A DNA stretch of 64,000 bases from Plutella xylostella (GCF_932276165.1 NC_063982.1:2063501-2127500), one strand, 5' to 3'; counted from the first letter of the stretch, positions 30,607 to 42,999 are shown. A program made the numbers and translations. The notes: a model not told the origin generated them from the letters alone.

Positions 30607-32197
30607 AGGCCTTTCCCTGCTTTCCGCATATACCAATAGCCATGCAGTTCCCGCTGGCCAGAGGGATATAAATGAAAGATCCTAACAGATTTGGATATTT
30701 TAAATAAAATTTATCGTTGAATTACTTATATTTTTTTTCGTATAAATATGTACAAAATGGATCTGAAAATATAGTTTTAAGTTAAGTTAATGCATTTGCA
30801 ATTTTTATGCAGTAGTTAAGTAGGTACCTACTCAGCTTTTAATGCGTGGTTCAATACGTTTAAAACGTTTCTACTTAAGTACAGTTTTATATAACTTAAT
30901 AATGAACCTGCTTGCTTTGTAATAAACACTCAATTTACATGTACAGTTATTTTGTACTAATATTTTATTTTAATTGATTACGTATAGGCTATAAAGTTGG
31001 AAAACACTAACGTAGGCTATAAACGGCCAACGGCGGGTAATATCAAAAGATTTTTATTAAATTTCAACTACTAATATCAACTAATAAACCACCAAAAAGG
31101 CCGGTTAAACATAAGAATTTTTTTAAAAGAAAAACCGGCTTTTGGTTGTTGCAGCACCTATCTAGCGGGATTCAAACTAATATGGGTGTACTCTTGAGTT
31201 TAACGTTTTACCTTTTTTTTGAGATAGAGAGACAGAGAGAGAGACGTTTTACTTGATGAGATACTGATGTCGGTTCTAAAGGCACAAATTCAAATGTTAA
31301 TGCTTTAAAAACCTTACATTCTTTAAAATTCGGCTCTCTGATTGTTTAAGTAAATCTCAAAATGTATAGTTAGACGGGTTGACAGCACTAAGATTAGAAT
31401 TTGTGCGTTAAGAATCGATACCTTTTTTATAAAAAAAATATTGCATAAATAAATGCAGGTTACAAACTGTGAAATTTGTTTTTTTTTTTTTTTTTTTTTT
31501 TTTTGTTACAAACTGTGAAATATTGTGAATTGTACAGTTAAAATTCTCATATCAACTTAATGAGTTGTTGGTTGCAATTTAATAAATTAAAGCTAGTTCT
31601 TCTTCTACCTTCAAGAAGTCAACAGAATATAGGCCATTTTTGGAAGGTGTCAAAGTAACGCAACGCAATCCAAAATTTCAACAGTACGCCGACTGCCCGT
31701 AAGACCATAGCTAATTCTAGTATTTTTGATCATAAAAAAGGCTTAGCACGCGATCGAATTAATATTCTTACTTTTATTGTCTCTACTAATTAGTACCAGT
31801 TTTTTTTTATTTATTCCATCATGCGATTTTGTGACTACATTGTTCGTTTGTCGCAAAACAAAGTATTTTTCCGTAAAATTTTGTGTCACGGAACTGGGCA
31901 AGTGATGTTAATGAAAGAAACATTAAACTTTATAATGTTTATCATAATATTGTGGATGCGCCATTAAAAAGAATGCGTTAAATATATCACACAATATCAA
32001 CCATAATAGAGAATCATTAATATACTTGCAATGCACATACAAATAATTTCTATTCGTAGCCAGGACCAAAGCACTTAAAAATCCTTTCACGAAAATTATA
32101 GGTACTTACTTACTACCTCTTGTTGGTTTTTGTTACACAAACCTAAATAGTAGAATCATATTATTATCTGCTTTGCAAAAATTTTTGTAACCTTAAG
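30607..32197. other. non-coding sequence
   Basis: No gene recognised. Contains the poly-T locus at 31459-31521 (separate entry) and a short GAGAGA tract at about 31225-31245. Confidence 0.35.
31459..31521. repeat. 17-bp direct repeat flanking a T26 tract
   Basis: GTTACAAACTGTGAAAT at 31459-31475 is repeated exactly at 31505-31521. Between the two are only TTG and 26 T residues (31479-31504). This is the geometry of a target-site duplication around a poly(A) tail without any element body. Confidence 0.85.
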
Positions 32198-33173
32198 CCC
32201 CATCCATACGCTTGCTGTTTGTCACAAACACGGCAAACAGCAAACAAAGTCCCAAACACCAACCACAATCACCGAACACAAACAGCCATCTACATGCTCG
32301 GCGAACGCTCATAACATTCCGAACCGGCAAACACGGCGGACGACGAGCTATTACTTTCGGGTTGACATATTTTTATTATATAAATTAAAGCAAGAGAAAG
32401 AAAAAAGGAAAATAAGAAGAAAGCAAAGACGATGGTGGGATAATAATAATAAAAAAAACTGACTTCTTCTTTTTAATTATTATTTTATTTTATAGTTTTT
32501 ATTTTATTTGCAATAATTTTTAATCAAAAGTAAGATGCAAATGATACCAAAAAGTCCTACCAATCAATACGAATCATTCAAGCCTAAACACGAGGTAGTT
32601 GCTATATACCGTTGAGGAGTTCCCTTGACTGCCTTCCGTTTCCATCATCACATCAGCTCAAGGTCACCATCATATTTTTTTGTTACAAGAACTATATTTA
32701 GTTATGTTTTTAATTTCATTAGAATCGGTTAATATGTGTCCAAAATGGAAATTCATACCCTGTTTTTACCCCTTTACCCACCCTTAGGGGTGAGATAAAA
32801 TTCTGAAAAAAAATGGGACCACCTGGGAGCTCAACCCAATACAAAAAAAAAAGAATTTTCAAAATCGGTTCATAAACGGCGGAGTAATCGGTGAACATAC
32901 ATTAAAAAAATGCGCGCCAACGAAAAAGTGTAGCAAGTTGATACGTCCGCCTCCCGCAATGCTAGCGCGCATACTGACCGCTGCCAGACGTGTGGAGACG
33001 TAGCGAACTGTTTGCCGAACATCCTTTGATCCGGCAAGAAAAACCGACACCGATGCCGAACACTGGCGAACACAAACACAAACAGGCAAACAACGACAAA
33101 CACCCATCCACACGTCAGTGTTTGCTGTTTGCTGTTTGCTGTTTGCCATTGTTCGCCGAGCGTGTGGATGGGG
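32198..33173. mobile_element. 976-bp foldback element with TTTGCTG subterminal repeats
   Basis: Ends CCCCATCCATACGCTTG and CGAGCGTGTGGATGGGG are inverted repeats. Subterminal DNA on both sides is packed with CAAACAGCAAACA / TTTGCTGTTTGCTG words. A TTAA lies one and two bases outside the ends, so a TTAA-target (piggyBac-like) origin is possible but not exact. The middle (about 32630-32910) is an unrelated insertion resembling the 3' region of a LINE (ACCCTTAGGGGTGAGAT, AAAATCGGTTCAT). The ORFs here are antisense low-complexity artefacts. Confidence 0.65.
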
Positions 33174-33751
33174 TATTAAATCATTTTTAAAAAATTGACA
33201 TTATGTCATTTTGATAGTCATGAGACTTTTATAAGTAGGTACGTACCTAAACTTAACATTTAATATAAACAAGTGATACTAGCTCACATAACTAATATAT
33301 TTACTATCAACACTGACTGGACAAAAAGTATATTATTATTTTGTCCTAAAGTACAGGCTAGACCTAGTTTAGGTGAAATAAAAGTTGTATCCAACATATT
33401 TTTACCATTGCACGTACGAGTATAATGGGTACATTTGGGCCAGGTACGATTCGGGGTGGCCTTTTTGAGTGATTTTTGACGAGGCATATTGCTGATAACA
33501 TTTGTTATATAGGTTAATGACGAAGCTATTTGTGGATCGTAGATTTTGAATACACAGATTAAAAAATTTGCACGTACCCACTTTACTCAAGTTAGTGTAA
33601 AAGCAGTGTTCAATAAAAATGTTGTAAGTACGTACAGGTTCTTAATTGTTTTAAATTATGTTAATAAGTCAGTATAAATAAGGTAAATAAATGTAAACTA
33701 ACTTAGTTTAAGCTAAGATGATTCCTGTGGCGTTATGGAGACGTTTCTCTG
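33174..33751. other. non-coding sequence
   Basis: Nothing recognised beyond AT-rich sequence and short GTAGGTACGTACC tracts. Confidence 0.35.
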
Positions 33752-34040
33752 AAGGTAGAAAATGCTTTTAGCATTAAGTCCCCCTTTTGTACACTTATCC
33801 TAACTAATATTTTAAATGCGAAAGTAACTGTGTCTGTCTGTTACTCTTTCACGCCAAAACTACTCAACGGATTGGAATGAAATTTGGTATACATATGGTC
33901 TAGACCCTGAGAAAGAACATAGGCTATTTTTATCCCGGAATTCCCACGGGAAAACTTTTTAAGGCGAAGCGAAGCTCGCGGGAACAGCTGGTACTTATTT
34001 CATATTTGTGCAATAAAGTATCAAATAAATAAATAAATAA
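33752..34040 (+). mobile_element. LINE 3' UTR split by a Helitron-like insertion
   Basis: GGTAGAAAATGCTTTTAGC ... CCCTTTTGTACACTTA continues after the Helitron-like element as TACTTATTTCATATTTGTGCAATAAAGTATC(AAATA)n. The same end is found uninterrupted at 53910-53988. This fixes the order of events: LINE first, Helitron-like second. Confidence 0.65.
33798..33991 (+). mobile_element. Helitron-like (Lep1-type) element, CTGG end
   Basis: A|TCCTAACTAATATTTTAAA to GCGGGAACAGCTGG|T. The CTGG terminus still fits the Helitron CTRR rule. Inserted between A and T of a LINE 3' UTR. Confidence 0.8.
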
Positions 34041-34403
34041 ACTGAGCCTAGGCCCGTATCAAAAATCCACCTAGCATAACCCTCGCTAGCTAGGCTTCTA
34101 GACTATAAAACTCGGTCTGAAGCCCTCAATAAAATAGACTTAGTAAAAAAAGCAATTACAATGAAAGACAGCTGCTGCTACTGAAGCGTGTATCGTGCTA
34201 ATTAAAGAAACATAATATATGCTTCATCGAACGACAAATTATTGCAATAATTTCGTTCTTTTGCCGATATTTCGTAAAGTGAACGCAGTAATCTAGTGTT
34301 AAATAGGTAAAATGAGGATTTAAACATTGTATCTTCTTCTTGGTCTTCTTATCTTGTGGGTGATTAACACAGGACTAGGGTTTGTCACCGTGGTGAAAGA
34401 ATA

Positions 34404-34549
34404 AGTGCCAATTTCTCCATAGTCGATTAGAGCATAACCAGGGGGTAGTGGTTGACTTTTGACACATCTGTCATGAATTTTATATGGAGATGACGTTTAA
34501 TTTATAAATCAATCTCTGTCGGATAACCGACTATGGAGAAATTGGCACT
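34404..34549. mobile_element. 146-bp MITE, AGTGCCAATTTCTCC ends
   Basis: Left AGTGCCAATTTCTCCATAGT and right ACTATGGAGAAATTGGCACT are inverted repeats with TA on each side. The middle has CATCTGTCATGAATT. Other copies at 35555-35708 and 48275-48424. Confidence 0.8.
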
Positions 34550-35554
34550 TAGCCTACCAGACTGTCAGTCGTGGAATGCCTACGGTGCGACCGACGTATC
34601 ATCATCACAACCCATCACATCATCACTGGGGCTCGGGTTTCCTTTAAGGAAGGGTTTTTAGTCCACCACGGCCTAGTGCGGGTTAGTGCTCCCAAATAGC
34701 AACCAAATTACATTACTTATGGCTAATCCTCTATTATCATAGAAATTTAGCCGAATTTGAATTGTTTAAAAAACAGTTTTAGAGCCGCATATACACAGAC
34801 AAATACAAATCAAAAGAACATACCTCATTTTCGCTAGGGGGTTAAAAATACTTCGTCACATGACCCGCGTAAACAAACACAGGATGGTAAACCGTAAACC
34901 TCATAGGCTATAATTTCACAGAGCAAACAAATTTGTACAAAATGCTACCCTGAACGGAAAGCAACTTTGCTTACTCTGTGTCAACAGATTATAAATCAAT
35001 ATTGTAGAAAAAGTTCATTGGGTTTTCATTTTTTTTCTGGTTGTCATGTAAACTTACTGGCTGGTAATGGTTGTGCGTTTTTCTTCTTTTGGCAAACAAA
35101 AAGGACATAATTTTAAACGTATTAGTGCTGAATAGCCTGAGCTCTTTTATCTGAGGTAGATAATAAAAGTAGTTGACAAGTGCCAATGTAAAGTTGTAAA
35201 ATATTAATACCTACCAGTTTTAATATAATTTTAAATTTGCACTTATCAATTTAGTACTTGAGGTACCTATACCTACTAATAGACTCGACTTGTTTTACAC
35301 ACGAATACCTACCAATCATACAAAACAAAATGAAACAGCAAGAAAATAAACAATATAATTACAAATAATTGGCAACCTCTCTGTGTATAACAATCATATT
35401 ATATATCTTGTATCTACATTTATTTTGATTCTCCAAGTAACGAACCTTGGTCGGATTTTTCAATTGGAAACTTATTATCAGAGGAATAAAGTTGAAGTAC
35501 CTAATTTAGAGCATGAAAGGATAGTCCGCTACAGACAACTAATCTGCGTGGCTA
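34550..35554. other. non-coding with LINE tail scrap
   Basis: At about 34597-34690 a (CAT)n-headed fragment (ATCATCACTGGGGCTCGGG...) is the minus-strand 3' end of a (GAT)n-tailed LINE family also visible at 51098-51175. No gene. Confidence 0.45.
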
Positions 35555-35708
35555 AGTGCCAATTTCTCCATAGTGGGGTAGAGCATAACCAGGGATTATT
35601 GCTTGACTTTTGACACATCTGTCAAGAATTCAATATGGAGATGACGTATAAAATAATTGATCAACCTTTCCCTGGTTACGATCTAACCGACTATTTAAAA
35701 ATTGGAGC
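35555..35708. mobile_element. MITE, AGTGCCAATTTCTCC family, diverged
   Basis: Left end and first ~100 bp match 34404-34549 (GAGCATAACCAGG, TTGACTTTTGACACATCTGT). The right end is mutated (AAATTGGAGCT). Confidence 0.65.
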
Positions 35709-37201
35709 TAATCCTTTCGCCAAGGCGACCAACCCTTGACCAGCCCTTGTATTCTGTAACTTTTTGGGTGTTACGTAGGCTGGTGATAATTGGAATCGAC
35801 TTAGCGACAAACTAACCAAAAACAATAAATTTTAATGAAAAAATATGAAGGGTATTTTCTTACTCAATAATATACCTATCCTTACATTCAAAACGTTTTT
35901 GCAATTAGGTAGATTAGTCATTAAAAATGTCTTCTTAGTTAATAATGCTCTAAGTTGACCGCCATTGGTTAGCAACCAGTCCCATCTCGGAGTTACGGAA
36001 TACAGGGACAGCTTTAGTGAAGCTTAGTAGAAGTTCGCAGTAAAAAGAAAAGGCGGCCAAGTACACTTGTGTTTTGACATTTAGCCGCCATCGAATAAAT
36101 CATCTGTCAAATAAGACGCCGCCATATTGGATAAGTATTAGCCATTTATGGCGGCCAATTCTAGCGACATTCCAGCTCATAATTATTTATGGTCAATGCG
36201 TCGTTCGATGAAGACGTCACTTATTGGTTCAAGTTTCTAGTTGATTGAGTTTTCTGTGAGTTTATTTTATCTGATAGATAGTGTATAGGTATTAGGTAGT
36301 GCTTAATTTATTGGACTATACATCGCCTTTGAGTAAGATTATCCCGTGGGAATAACAGTAGGATGAAGACCCTACAAACCGAACCACTTGCGGCTTTTGC
36401 GTCAATGCTTCTATGAAGTGCCCGTAAACATATTTCATCAAAATCGGAAGAGTAGTTCAAAATATAGCGCTCTTTTGTCAACGTGGTTGGAGTTTTTTTT
36501 CCATCGCTTTTTTTCATAGTCTGGTCTTTTTAAATAATTTATGTACAACCATCGAAAGAGACAAGTCACCACCAAGAACGAATTAATACCAAAGAAAAAT
36601 GGAAATATGGTTTATTAGACAGATACATAAATTATTATTTTATCAGACAGGGTTGGACAGGGTTTACAATGACAGGGCTAATTTTATTGTAAGTATTGTT
36701 AGATTTTCGGTAGATAGATTGCGAAGATGAACTTGTCAAGATGTCGTTTTAGATCGGATTGACTTCAGCCGACACTGAAAGATTGGTTAAAGATGAAATT
36801 GTAAAGTTTTTTTAGAGTTCCGTACCTACTCGTACCTCTAAAAACGGAACCCTTATAAGGTTACTTTGTTAAACTCCACCGTAGGTACCTACAGTTTTTA
36901 TCTATATATAACTAGGTACCGCCGGGTAAAAACAGTTTATATAGGTACTTTGATTTTAGTATTAAGCACTAAACAGTATAAGATACAATGACAATTTATT
37001 GTTAAAATCGTGAAGACAAAAGCTAAATCGTTTCTGCCTTAGGTTTGTGAATGCATTATTTAGTACAACCGACTTATTGATTTGACATCCGACCGATTGC
37101 CGTTAGGTTACTTACTACAATAACTTGGATAACCATTACGAACTTTGTTCTCGGGTCATTGAAGTTAAATGTTTGTTCTGTGTGATATAAAGAAGGCCAG
37201 A
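35709..37201. other. non-coding; one G+C-mixed island
   Basis: No gene. About 36040-36230 has repeated GCGGCC/GGCGGC words (AAAAGGCGGCCAAG, TTTATGGCGGCCAATTC) and TAATTATTTATGG, a repeat-poor island that could be regulatory. Unproven. Confidence 0.35.
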
Positions 37202-37330
37202 AGGGCTAGCACGGGGCGCATTTAAGACGTGACAAAAGTTCTCCGTAGCGCTCGCTCTTGAGACAGCGCGATTTGAGTGTGCGCGTTGCGAAACTCTTGT
37301 CACGTCTTAAATGCGCCCCGTACTAGCCCT
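37202..37330. mobile_element. 129-bp hairpin MITE, TAGCACGGGGCGCA ends
   Basis: AGGGCTAGCACGGGGCGCAT...GACGTGACAAAAGTT at the left pairs with the reverse complement at the right (AACTCTTGTCACGTC...GCGCCCCGTACTAGCCCT). A related element with the same TAGCACGGGGCGCA ends is at 60548-60660. Confidence 0.75.
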
Positions 37331-37966
37331 ACGACAAAAGACAGAAAGCCGGTTGGTTGAGGAAAGTCGAGGGTAAAGTGTTGTGCACCACAACCTTAGA
37401 AGGGGCCTATATATATGTCCAGCAGTGGACAACTACGGCCAGAGGGGGTATCATGAAGTCAAAACGAAGTAACATTTTCTTACTAACTTGCAAATAAACC
37501 GTTCCACTTACAAAAAGGAAGACATCAAATGGTCCCAATGTTGTTTTTCTCAGTGGAACTTTTTCATTGCCTGTGAGTGTAATTAAAGTGACAATTTTTC
37601 AATACATTTTGAATCCGAAAATAGATGTTAATACCAATTCGCGATCGGAGGTCAGTAATTTCACGGATAGAAACGGATGGAACACGGACGAATGTGAGTT
37701 TAATGGTGTCCGAAACCATTACCAACCAAGCAACCATATTGTTGTCTGCTATATAGAGATGGCTTTAAGGAATAAAAGCCGCGTTTTTGCGCTGTTTAAC
37801 TTGCAAGTTGTTATTTTGTAAAAAATTGTGCCTAAATAATATTCTATTCTATTAGGTCTACACTTTATTCTTATCTACTTTCTGACACTCACGTGGCTAC
37901 GTATTCTTCATCATTCATCTTATTAATTAGTTTAAGGCTACAAGATCAAGAATAAAATTATTACCT
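37331..37966. other. LINE and MITE remnants
   Basis: 37341-37432: plus-strand remnant of the ...GWLRKVEG..., GTCCAGCAGTGGA LINE ending. 37489-37579: a deleted copy of the CACTCACGGGC MITE (only CTCAGTGGAACTTTTTCATT and CTGTGAGTG|TA remain clear). No gene. The 84-codon open frame that starts at 37567 runs out of this remnant and has no family features. Confidence 0.5.
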
Positions 37967-38178
37967 ACTATCTGTTCCCGCGAGCTTCGCTTCGCCTTAA
38001 AAGTTTTCCCGTGAGAATTCCGGGATAAAAAGTAGCCTATGTTCTTTCTCAGGGTCTAGACCATATGTATACCAAATTTCATTCCAATCTGTTGAGTAGT
38101 TTTGGCGTGAAAGAGTAACAGACAGACAGACAGACACACACAGTGACTTTCGCATTTATATATACCTATTAGTTAGGA
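37967..38178 (-). mobile_element. Helitron-like (Lep1-type) element
   Basis: Reads on the minus strand from A|TCCTAACTAATAGG to GCGGGAACAG and a mutated ATAG|T end. The (CAGA)n stretch and the AAAAGTAGCCTATGTTC core are intact. Confidence 0.75.
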
Positions 38179-39639
38179 TGTATCTAAAATGTTTACCCCG
38201 TTGACTAGTAGCTAAATATAAATTTAATGTTACGGCTAATCTCATAATTACCTAAATTCTCTCCTTTTATCCTCGGATACTCAATTTACAATAAGTGCAA
38301 ATGTCAAATTGTGAAATATTTGTACCATTTTTTTTTCAACTTCACATTTGCACTTATCAATTTAGATTTTACCTATACCTAATATTTTGTAAAGACGCTG
38401 AAATATTTTTAAAAGTTAGGTACAGTAGGTGGTAAAGAAACCTGACCCATTTCAGATAACATTGTCATTTTGAGATGGGTTTTTTTTCTGGAGAGTGAAC
38501 CAAAGCTATCCGATAAACGATTCTAAGTACCTACTCTACCTTTTAGACCACAATTCTGCCTCGTTTATGTAGTTGAAGAAATATATTTTTTCAATGGTCT
38601 GACGTAACTGAGTAAAAAAACTGGGTAAGTACTTATAATTTGGTATAATAAAACAGTCCTTACTTATAAAAAATATGATGGGACGGATGATTTATAACTA
38701 AATAAGTAGGTGCCAAAAATCCAATTGGAATCAAAATGGATCGAAGAAATATCAAAAGCAAATTGTAAAATTTCTGGAAGAGATTACTTTTAGTAATAAG
38801 GCCGCCGATTGTGCTATTTATTTATTGTTTATGTTTGTAATACTGTTTCTTTTTGTGTGCAATAAAGAGTATTTTATCTTTATCTTTATCTTATTGTTGC
38901 TTGGTCTTGGAAGTAGGACATAAAAACTATCTATACTTAGCATTTACCTATTAACCGTCTTAACAACTATCTTGGTCTGAGAAACAATGCCTAGGCTATT
39001 ATTTTGGTACCTAGGTATTGAAGATGAGTTAACCAAAAAATATGCCAATCTGACTAAATAACTGAAAATCGTGTTGGCTTAAATTTAAAATATTTGTATT
39101 TACATAGGTACATATAAGATATCATTGTCAAAAAACCTACATCATTAGGTACTTACTTATATTTAAAATAATACCTACTTAGTGCGTATGAAAAGTGTAA
39201 AAACGATGTTTTCGTACTTGATGTGGATTTATATTTAATTAAATAAAGAATAGAGTTAGTAGGTACTTACGGTTATTAGCAGGATATGACAGAGAAACAC
39301 AGCATCACTTTTCCACAATTTTTGTAAAAACTTTTAATGTCACACAATTTTTCACGAATAAATCTTCGTTGCACTTGTAGAAAAAAACTAAAATTTTTGG
39401 TCACGGAGTGTTTAAAGATAACAGTATTGAAAATTTTAAATGGAAGTGTCAATCGAAAATACGGTAAGATAGATTTTAGAAGAAATTCAATTGGACTCTA
39501 AATTTTAAGGGTCTACTCAAGATAGTAGCTCCAGTTAGCGAGAACGGGACAGAGGTACAATTTTGTCTCAATTAGTGGCCCACTCATAACTTTTCAGCAA
39601 TTATTGGGCACGTGGCAACACTGATCCAGAATGTCACGA
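38179..39639. other. non-coding; LINE 3' end
   Basis: At about 38800-38890 a LINE-like 3' end (GGCCGCCGATTGTGCTA ... TGCAATAAAGAGTATTTTATC(TTTATC)n) is present. The rest is AT-rich without recognisable features. Confidence 0.4.
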
Positions 39640-40500
39640 CCGTCCGCTACGTCCCACTACGTCCCGAGAAAATCTTCGTCACGTCACAAATGTCATTTTT
39701 CCACACACAATCCCTACCGACCAATCCATAAGCCTTAAACTCCTAGTTGGCAGCAATCACAGTCATCAGATCAACCCGCGCGAGATAGCGAACCACAATC
39801 GGAAACACAGCCGAACACCGCTCACTAAACTAAGAACAAATGATAACAGTCATCAGGCCGTTTCGAAAAAACCGAACCGTCACAGAAAAAAATTGAGCGC
39901 GGACGCACACAGACACAAATTTCTGTCCAATTAAAGATAATGTTTGTGGATATTTTAATGGTTCCCCTCTACGCGAAGAAACCCGACACAACCAACTCCC
40001 GTTGAATTTAAACACTTAATGATCGGTTGGGGGAAATTGTCCGAGAAACGAACGGCCTACTGTAGCGCTGTCTCGCTCGTTTTAGTACGGATCTATGCCG
40101 CTTGTATGGGCGGCTTGGCGCTAGTGTCGCGCGGGGGGCGGAGTTACACGGTGGGAGGAATGATTAAGGGGCGGGGCCGCGCTGCGATTGGCCAATGGTG
40201 GCGGCGCGATTTTTTCCGTTTGTACGTGCCTCGGAAGCGGGTTGGTACGGCGGCATCGATCGGACACGCGGGGTTGCCATTATGTGTTTTTTATGGATAT
40301 TTTTTGGCGGTTCTCGGGACTTTAGTAACCTGTTACGGACGCCACGCCCTCGGGTCTTAGTGGAGACGTGCGGAGAGAGAGCGGCGCTTGCGATCAATCC
40401 AGAGTCCGCCGAAGGCTTTTTTGAGTTTTTTTTCCAAGAGTGTTTTTTTTTTCAATTCTGTGACGGTGTGACTTTTCGATTTTCGAGTGCAGTTGTGGAA
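39640..40500 (-). promoter_or_regulatory. GC/CpG-rich island, candidate Dll promoter and 5' exon
   Basis: The only strongly G+C-rich stretch in the window besides coding exons and some repeats. It includes GGGGCGGGGC (GC box), the palindrome GATTGGCCAATGG (CCAAT type) at about 40187-40199, and many CpGs. It lies upstream (minus strand) of the first Dll coding exon by about 15 kb, in line with the non-coding first exon and long first intron of insect Dll genes. The overlapping open frames on both strands look like by-products of the composition. The transcription start and orientation are not proven. Confidence 0.4.
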
Positions 40501-41051
40501 ATTTAGCGGTTTAATATTTTTTTTCGTTGACTGAAAACTGCGTTGTTTTTGTTTGTGTTGTTTTAGTTAAGGTTATTAATAGATGAGTATTGTTAGGTTA
40601 AAGTTTATGGCGTGACTTCGGCTCGCTGTATCTTGTGGGTTCAAATGTCATACATTGTGTGTTGTAATATCCACATCCATGTTTGTGTGTGCAAAATGTA
40701 TTTAAATGCCAAGTTGCATAGATAGGTAGGTATATCGCTAGGCTACCAAAACCTAGATAGCTATTTGTAAATTGGAGGTTTTTATTTCTTATTAATACGG
40801 GCCAACGATAACAAAACATGCGGCAGATGAAGACAAAAAAAATAGGTTATACTAAATGCTGATAAAGGGTGATTATCAGTTGGTCACAAGCTATGTCCAC
40901 ATAACCTTTTTGTAGGAGGACTTCATAGGTAAAGTGCCAATATACGTACATAGGTATTATGGTAGATTAGGTATACCTACCCACTTACTCTTACGGTGAA
41001 GGAAAACATCGTGAGGAAACCTACACATCTAGATTCTAGATGTACCTACCT

Positions 41052-41086
<35 letters not shown>

Positions 41087-41739
41087 GTACAGAAATACCC
41101 CTTTCGGGATTACAATCATGAGTATCTGTATGAATAATGTACCTAGGTATGTATAAATTTAAATTCTCGTTGCTTCCTTACATAGCAAAAAGTAAAACTA
41201 AACTAACGTTAGGTCCTGGTTCTGTTTTCCTCACATCACAGTTTTATAGACTATCTCCTTTAGAACTACCGTCAAAAAAAGCAAATCGTAAATTAAAAAA
41301 ATACACGACTGATGAGCTACAAACCGACTTTACAAAGCTTATGAGAAACAAACTTTATAGCTCAATAAAGACGGCAAGCGCCGGCGTTCGACGTTCAAAA
41401 TTGAACCGCGTTCTAAGAATGACTAATGGGGTTGCCAGTCGAATAAAAGAAATCAGTTTTATTTGTTTATAGTTTATTTATTTTACTCGGAATCATGGTT
41501 TTAAAATACTGTTAATTATTGAGTAATTATTGTCGAATTTACGCGGCGTGTGGTGGTGTTTTGGGGTAAATCTTTTATTTAGAAGCTACGTAGATGAATG
41601 ATGTGTAGGTATTCATGTATTGCCTATCTTAGACTGGGTCGGATAATTTTTAATATTCAATTTATTAATGATCATGAATCAGCGCCGACAGGTTAGTGTA
41701 GAGGTACGTTTTTTTCCAATAGGTAAGTAATTAGATTTA
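40501..41739. other. non-coding, SINE scrap, GATA repeat, unknown ORF
   Basis: 40984-41045: plus-strand scrap of SINE family 2 (TCTTACGGTGAAGGAAAACATC, GAGGAAACCT). 41053-41086: (GATA)n. 41137-41472: a 111-codon plus frame whose C-terminal half (Lys/Arg/Leu-rich, LPSKKANRKLKK...FTKLMRNKLYSSI) vaguely resembles a LINE C-terminus. Not recognised, and not called as a gene. Confidence 0.4.
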
Positions 41740-41870
41740 GGGCCTGTCTGGTTAGTGGCTACCTGTCGGATAAAATACATGCTGTCACTCTCTGTCATTA
41801 TTTTTTAGACAGTGACAGTATGTATTTTATCCGACAGGTAACCACTAACCAGACATTGTGGAACAGGCCC
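41740..41870. mobile_element. 131-bp hairpin MITE, TTA target
   Basis: Almost a perfect hairpin: GGGCCTGTCTGGTTAGTGG...GATAAAATACATGCTGTCAC and its reverse complement, with TTA on both sides (41737-41739, 41871-41873). A PIF/Harbinger-type target. Related to 10215-10346. Confidence 0.85.
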
Positions 41871-42793
41871 TTAGCATAATAAATCAGTAGGTGTCACTTT
41901 TTTTAATTATAAATTGCGGGGGTCTTAAATCTGCATGACATACTATTACGAGTAAGTATTCTACACATTCTTCACAATTTACCTAAAGGTACCTAAGTAG
42001 TATACATGTAAGTACCATTTTTACGGCAAAGAACCTAAAGGTCAACCTATCGTAGATAACGGACCAAACCGATTGACATAAATGTATGGAGAAACGGCGT
42101 CGGCAATGCCGATGAAGTGGACGCATTTGTGTGAATTTCTAAACAAAGAATACTGAATGCGATGCGTCCGTTGCGTACGATGCCAAAAGGTGGCTTACCT
42201 TAACACGGTAGAAGTAATAAAAATCACGCAGAATTATCTATTTTGATTATTTTAACGACACAAAAACTATTTTATTACGATCCCAAATCTGTACAGGAAT
42301 AGAAAAAAAATGTCCCTTCACACCTTTTTAAAGATAATGGCATTGTGCGGTATCACCAACAAACGATAAATGTCACGAAGTCATAAATAAATGGCCATAA
42401 AATATCCTTCGGACTTTATTAAAAAACCACCTACCGTTTTATGAACAAGTTCGTATACTTATTTGTTACAAGATGAAAATGAAACGTGGACTAACTATAC
42501 ATAGACTATATATAGACTAACAGAGGTCAAAATTCAAATTCAAATGGTCTGTTTAATTATTAGGTTTTTTTTACAATTAAAATCGAAACAGGTCGCTTGC
42601 AGCGTATTGAGTTTTCTTATCAGGTAAGTATTTAGATATCTTATTTAGTTAGAGTCTTAGTATGTCTATATAGTTTTACACATACACATAGCATGACCCT
42701 ATCAATAATAATCACATCCATTTTTGTTTTAAGATTTTACATGTTAAGTGCCTATACTCAACCCTATTGTATCCGTAGTAGCAACATTTAACG

Positions 42794-42935
42794 TATCATC
42801 ATCATCATCATCATCAGCCTATAGCAGTCCACTGCTGGACGTAGGCCTCTCCCAAAGCACGCCACTGCATGCGATCTTTAGCTTTCCACATCCAATAATA
42901 ACCAGCCACCTTTCGCAAGTCATCACCTAGTCGCA
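42794..42935 (-). pseudogene. LINE 3' fragment, (GAT)n-tailed
   Basis: (CAT)n-headed on the plus strand, then CAGTCCACTGCTGGACGTAGGCC. The minus strand reads a diverged ...WLLLDVES.RSHAVACFGRGLRPAVDCYR ending. Slightly different family from 19395-19545 (GTCCAGCAGTGGACTGCTAT). Confidence 0.6.
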
Positions 42936-42999
42936 TTTAACGTACACTATCAAATTTTTAAAGTCCTGATTTGAGCAACGTTAAATAATCAAACAATTC

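Noticed and set aside
40019..40506. Several overlapping open frames on both strands
   Set aside because: All lie in the CpG-rich island where stop codons are rare; none has a recognisable domain.
41137..41472. 111-residue Lys/Arg-rich open frame
   Set aside because: A faint LINE C-terminus flavour only. No motif firm enough to name, and no neighbouring RT.
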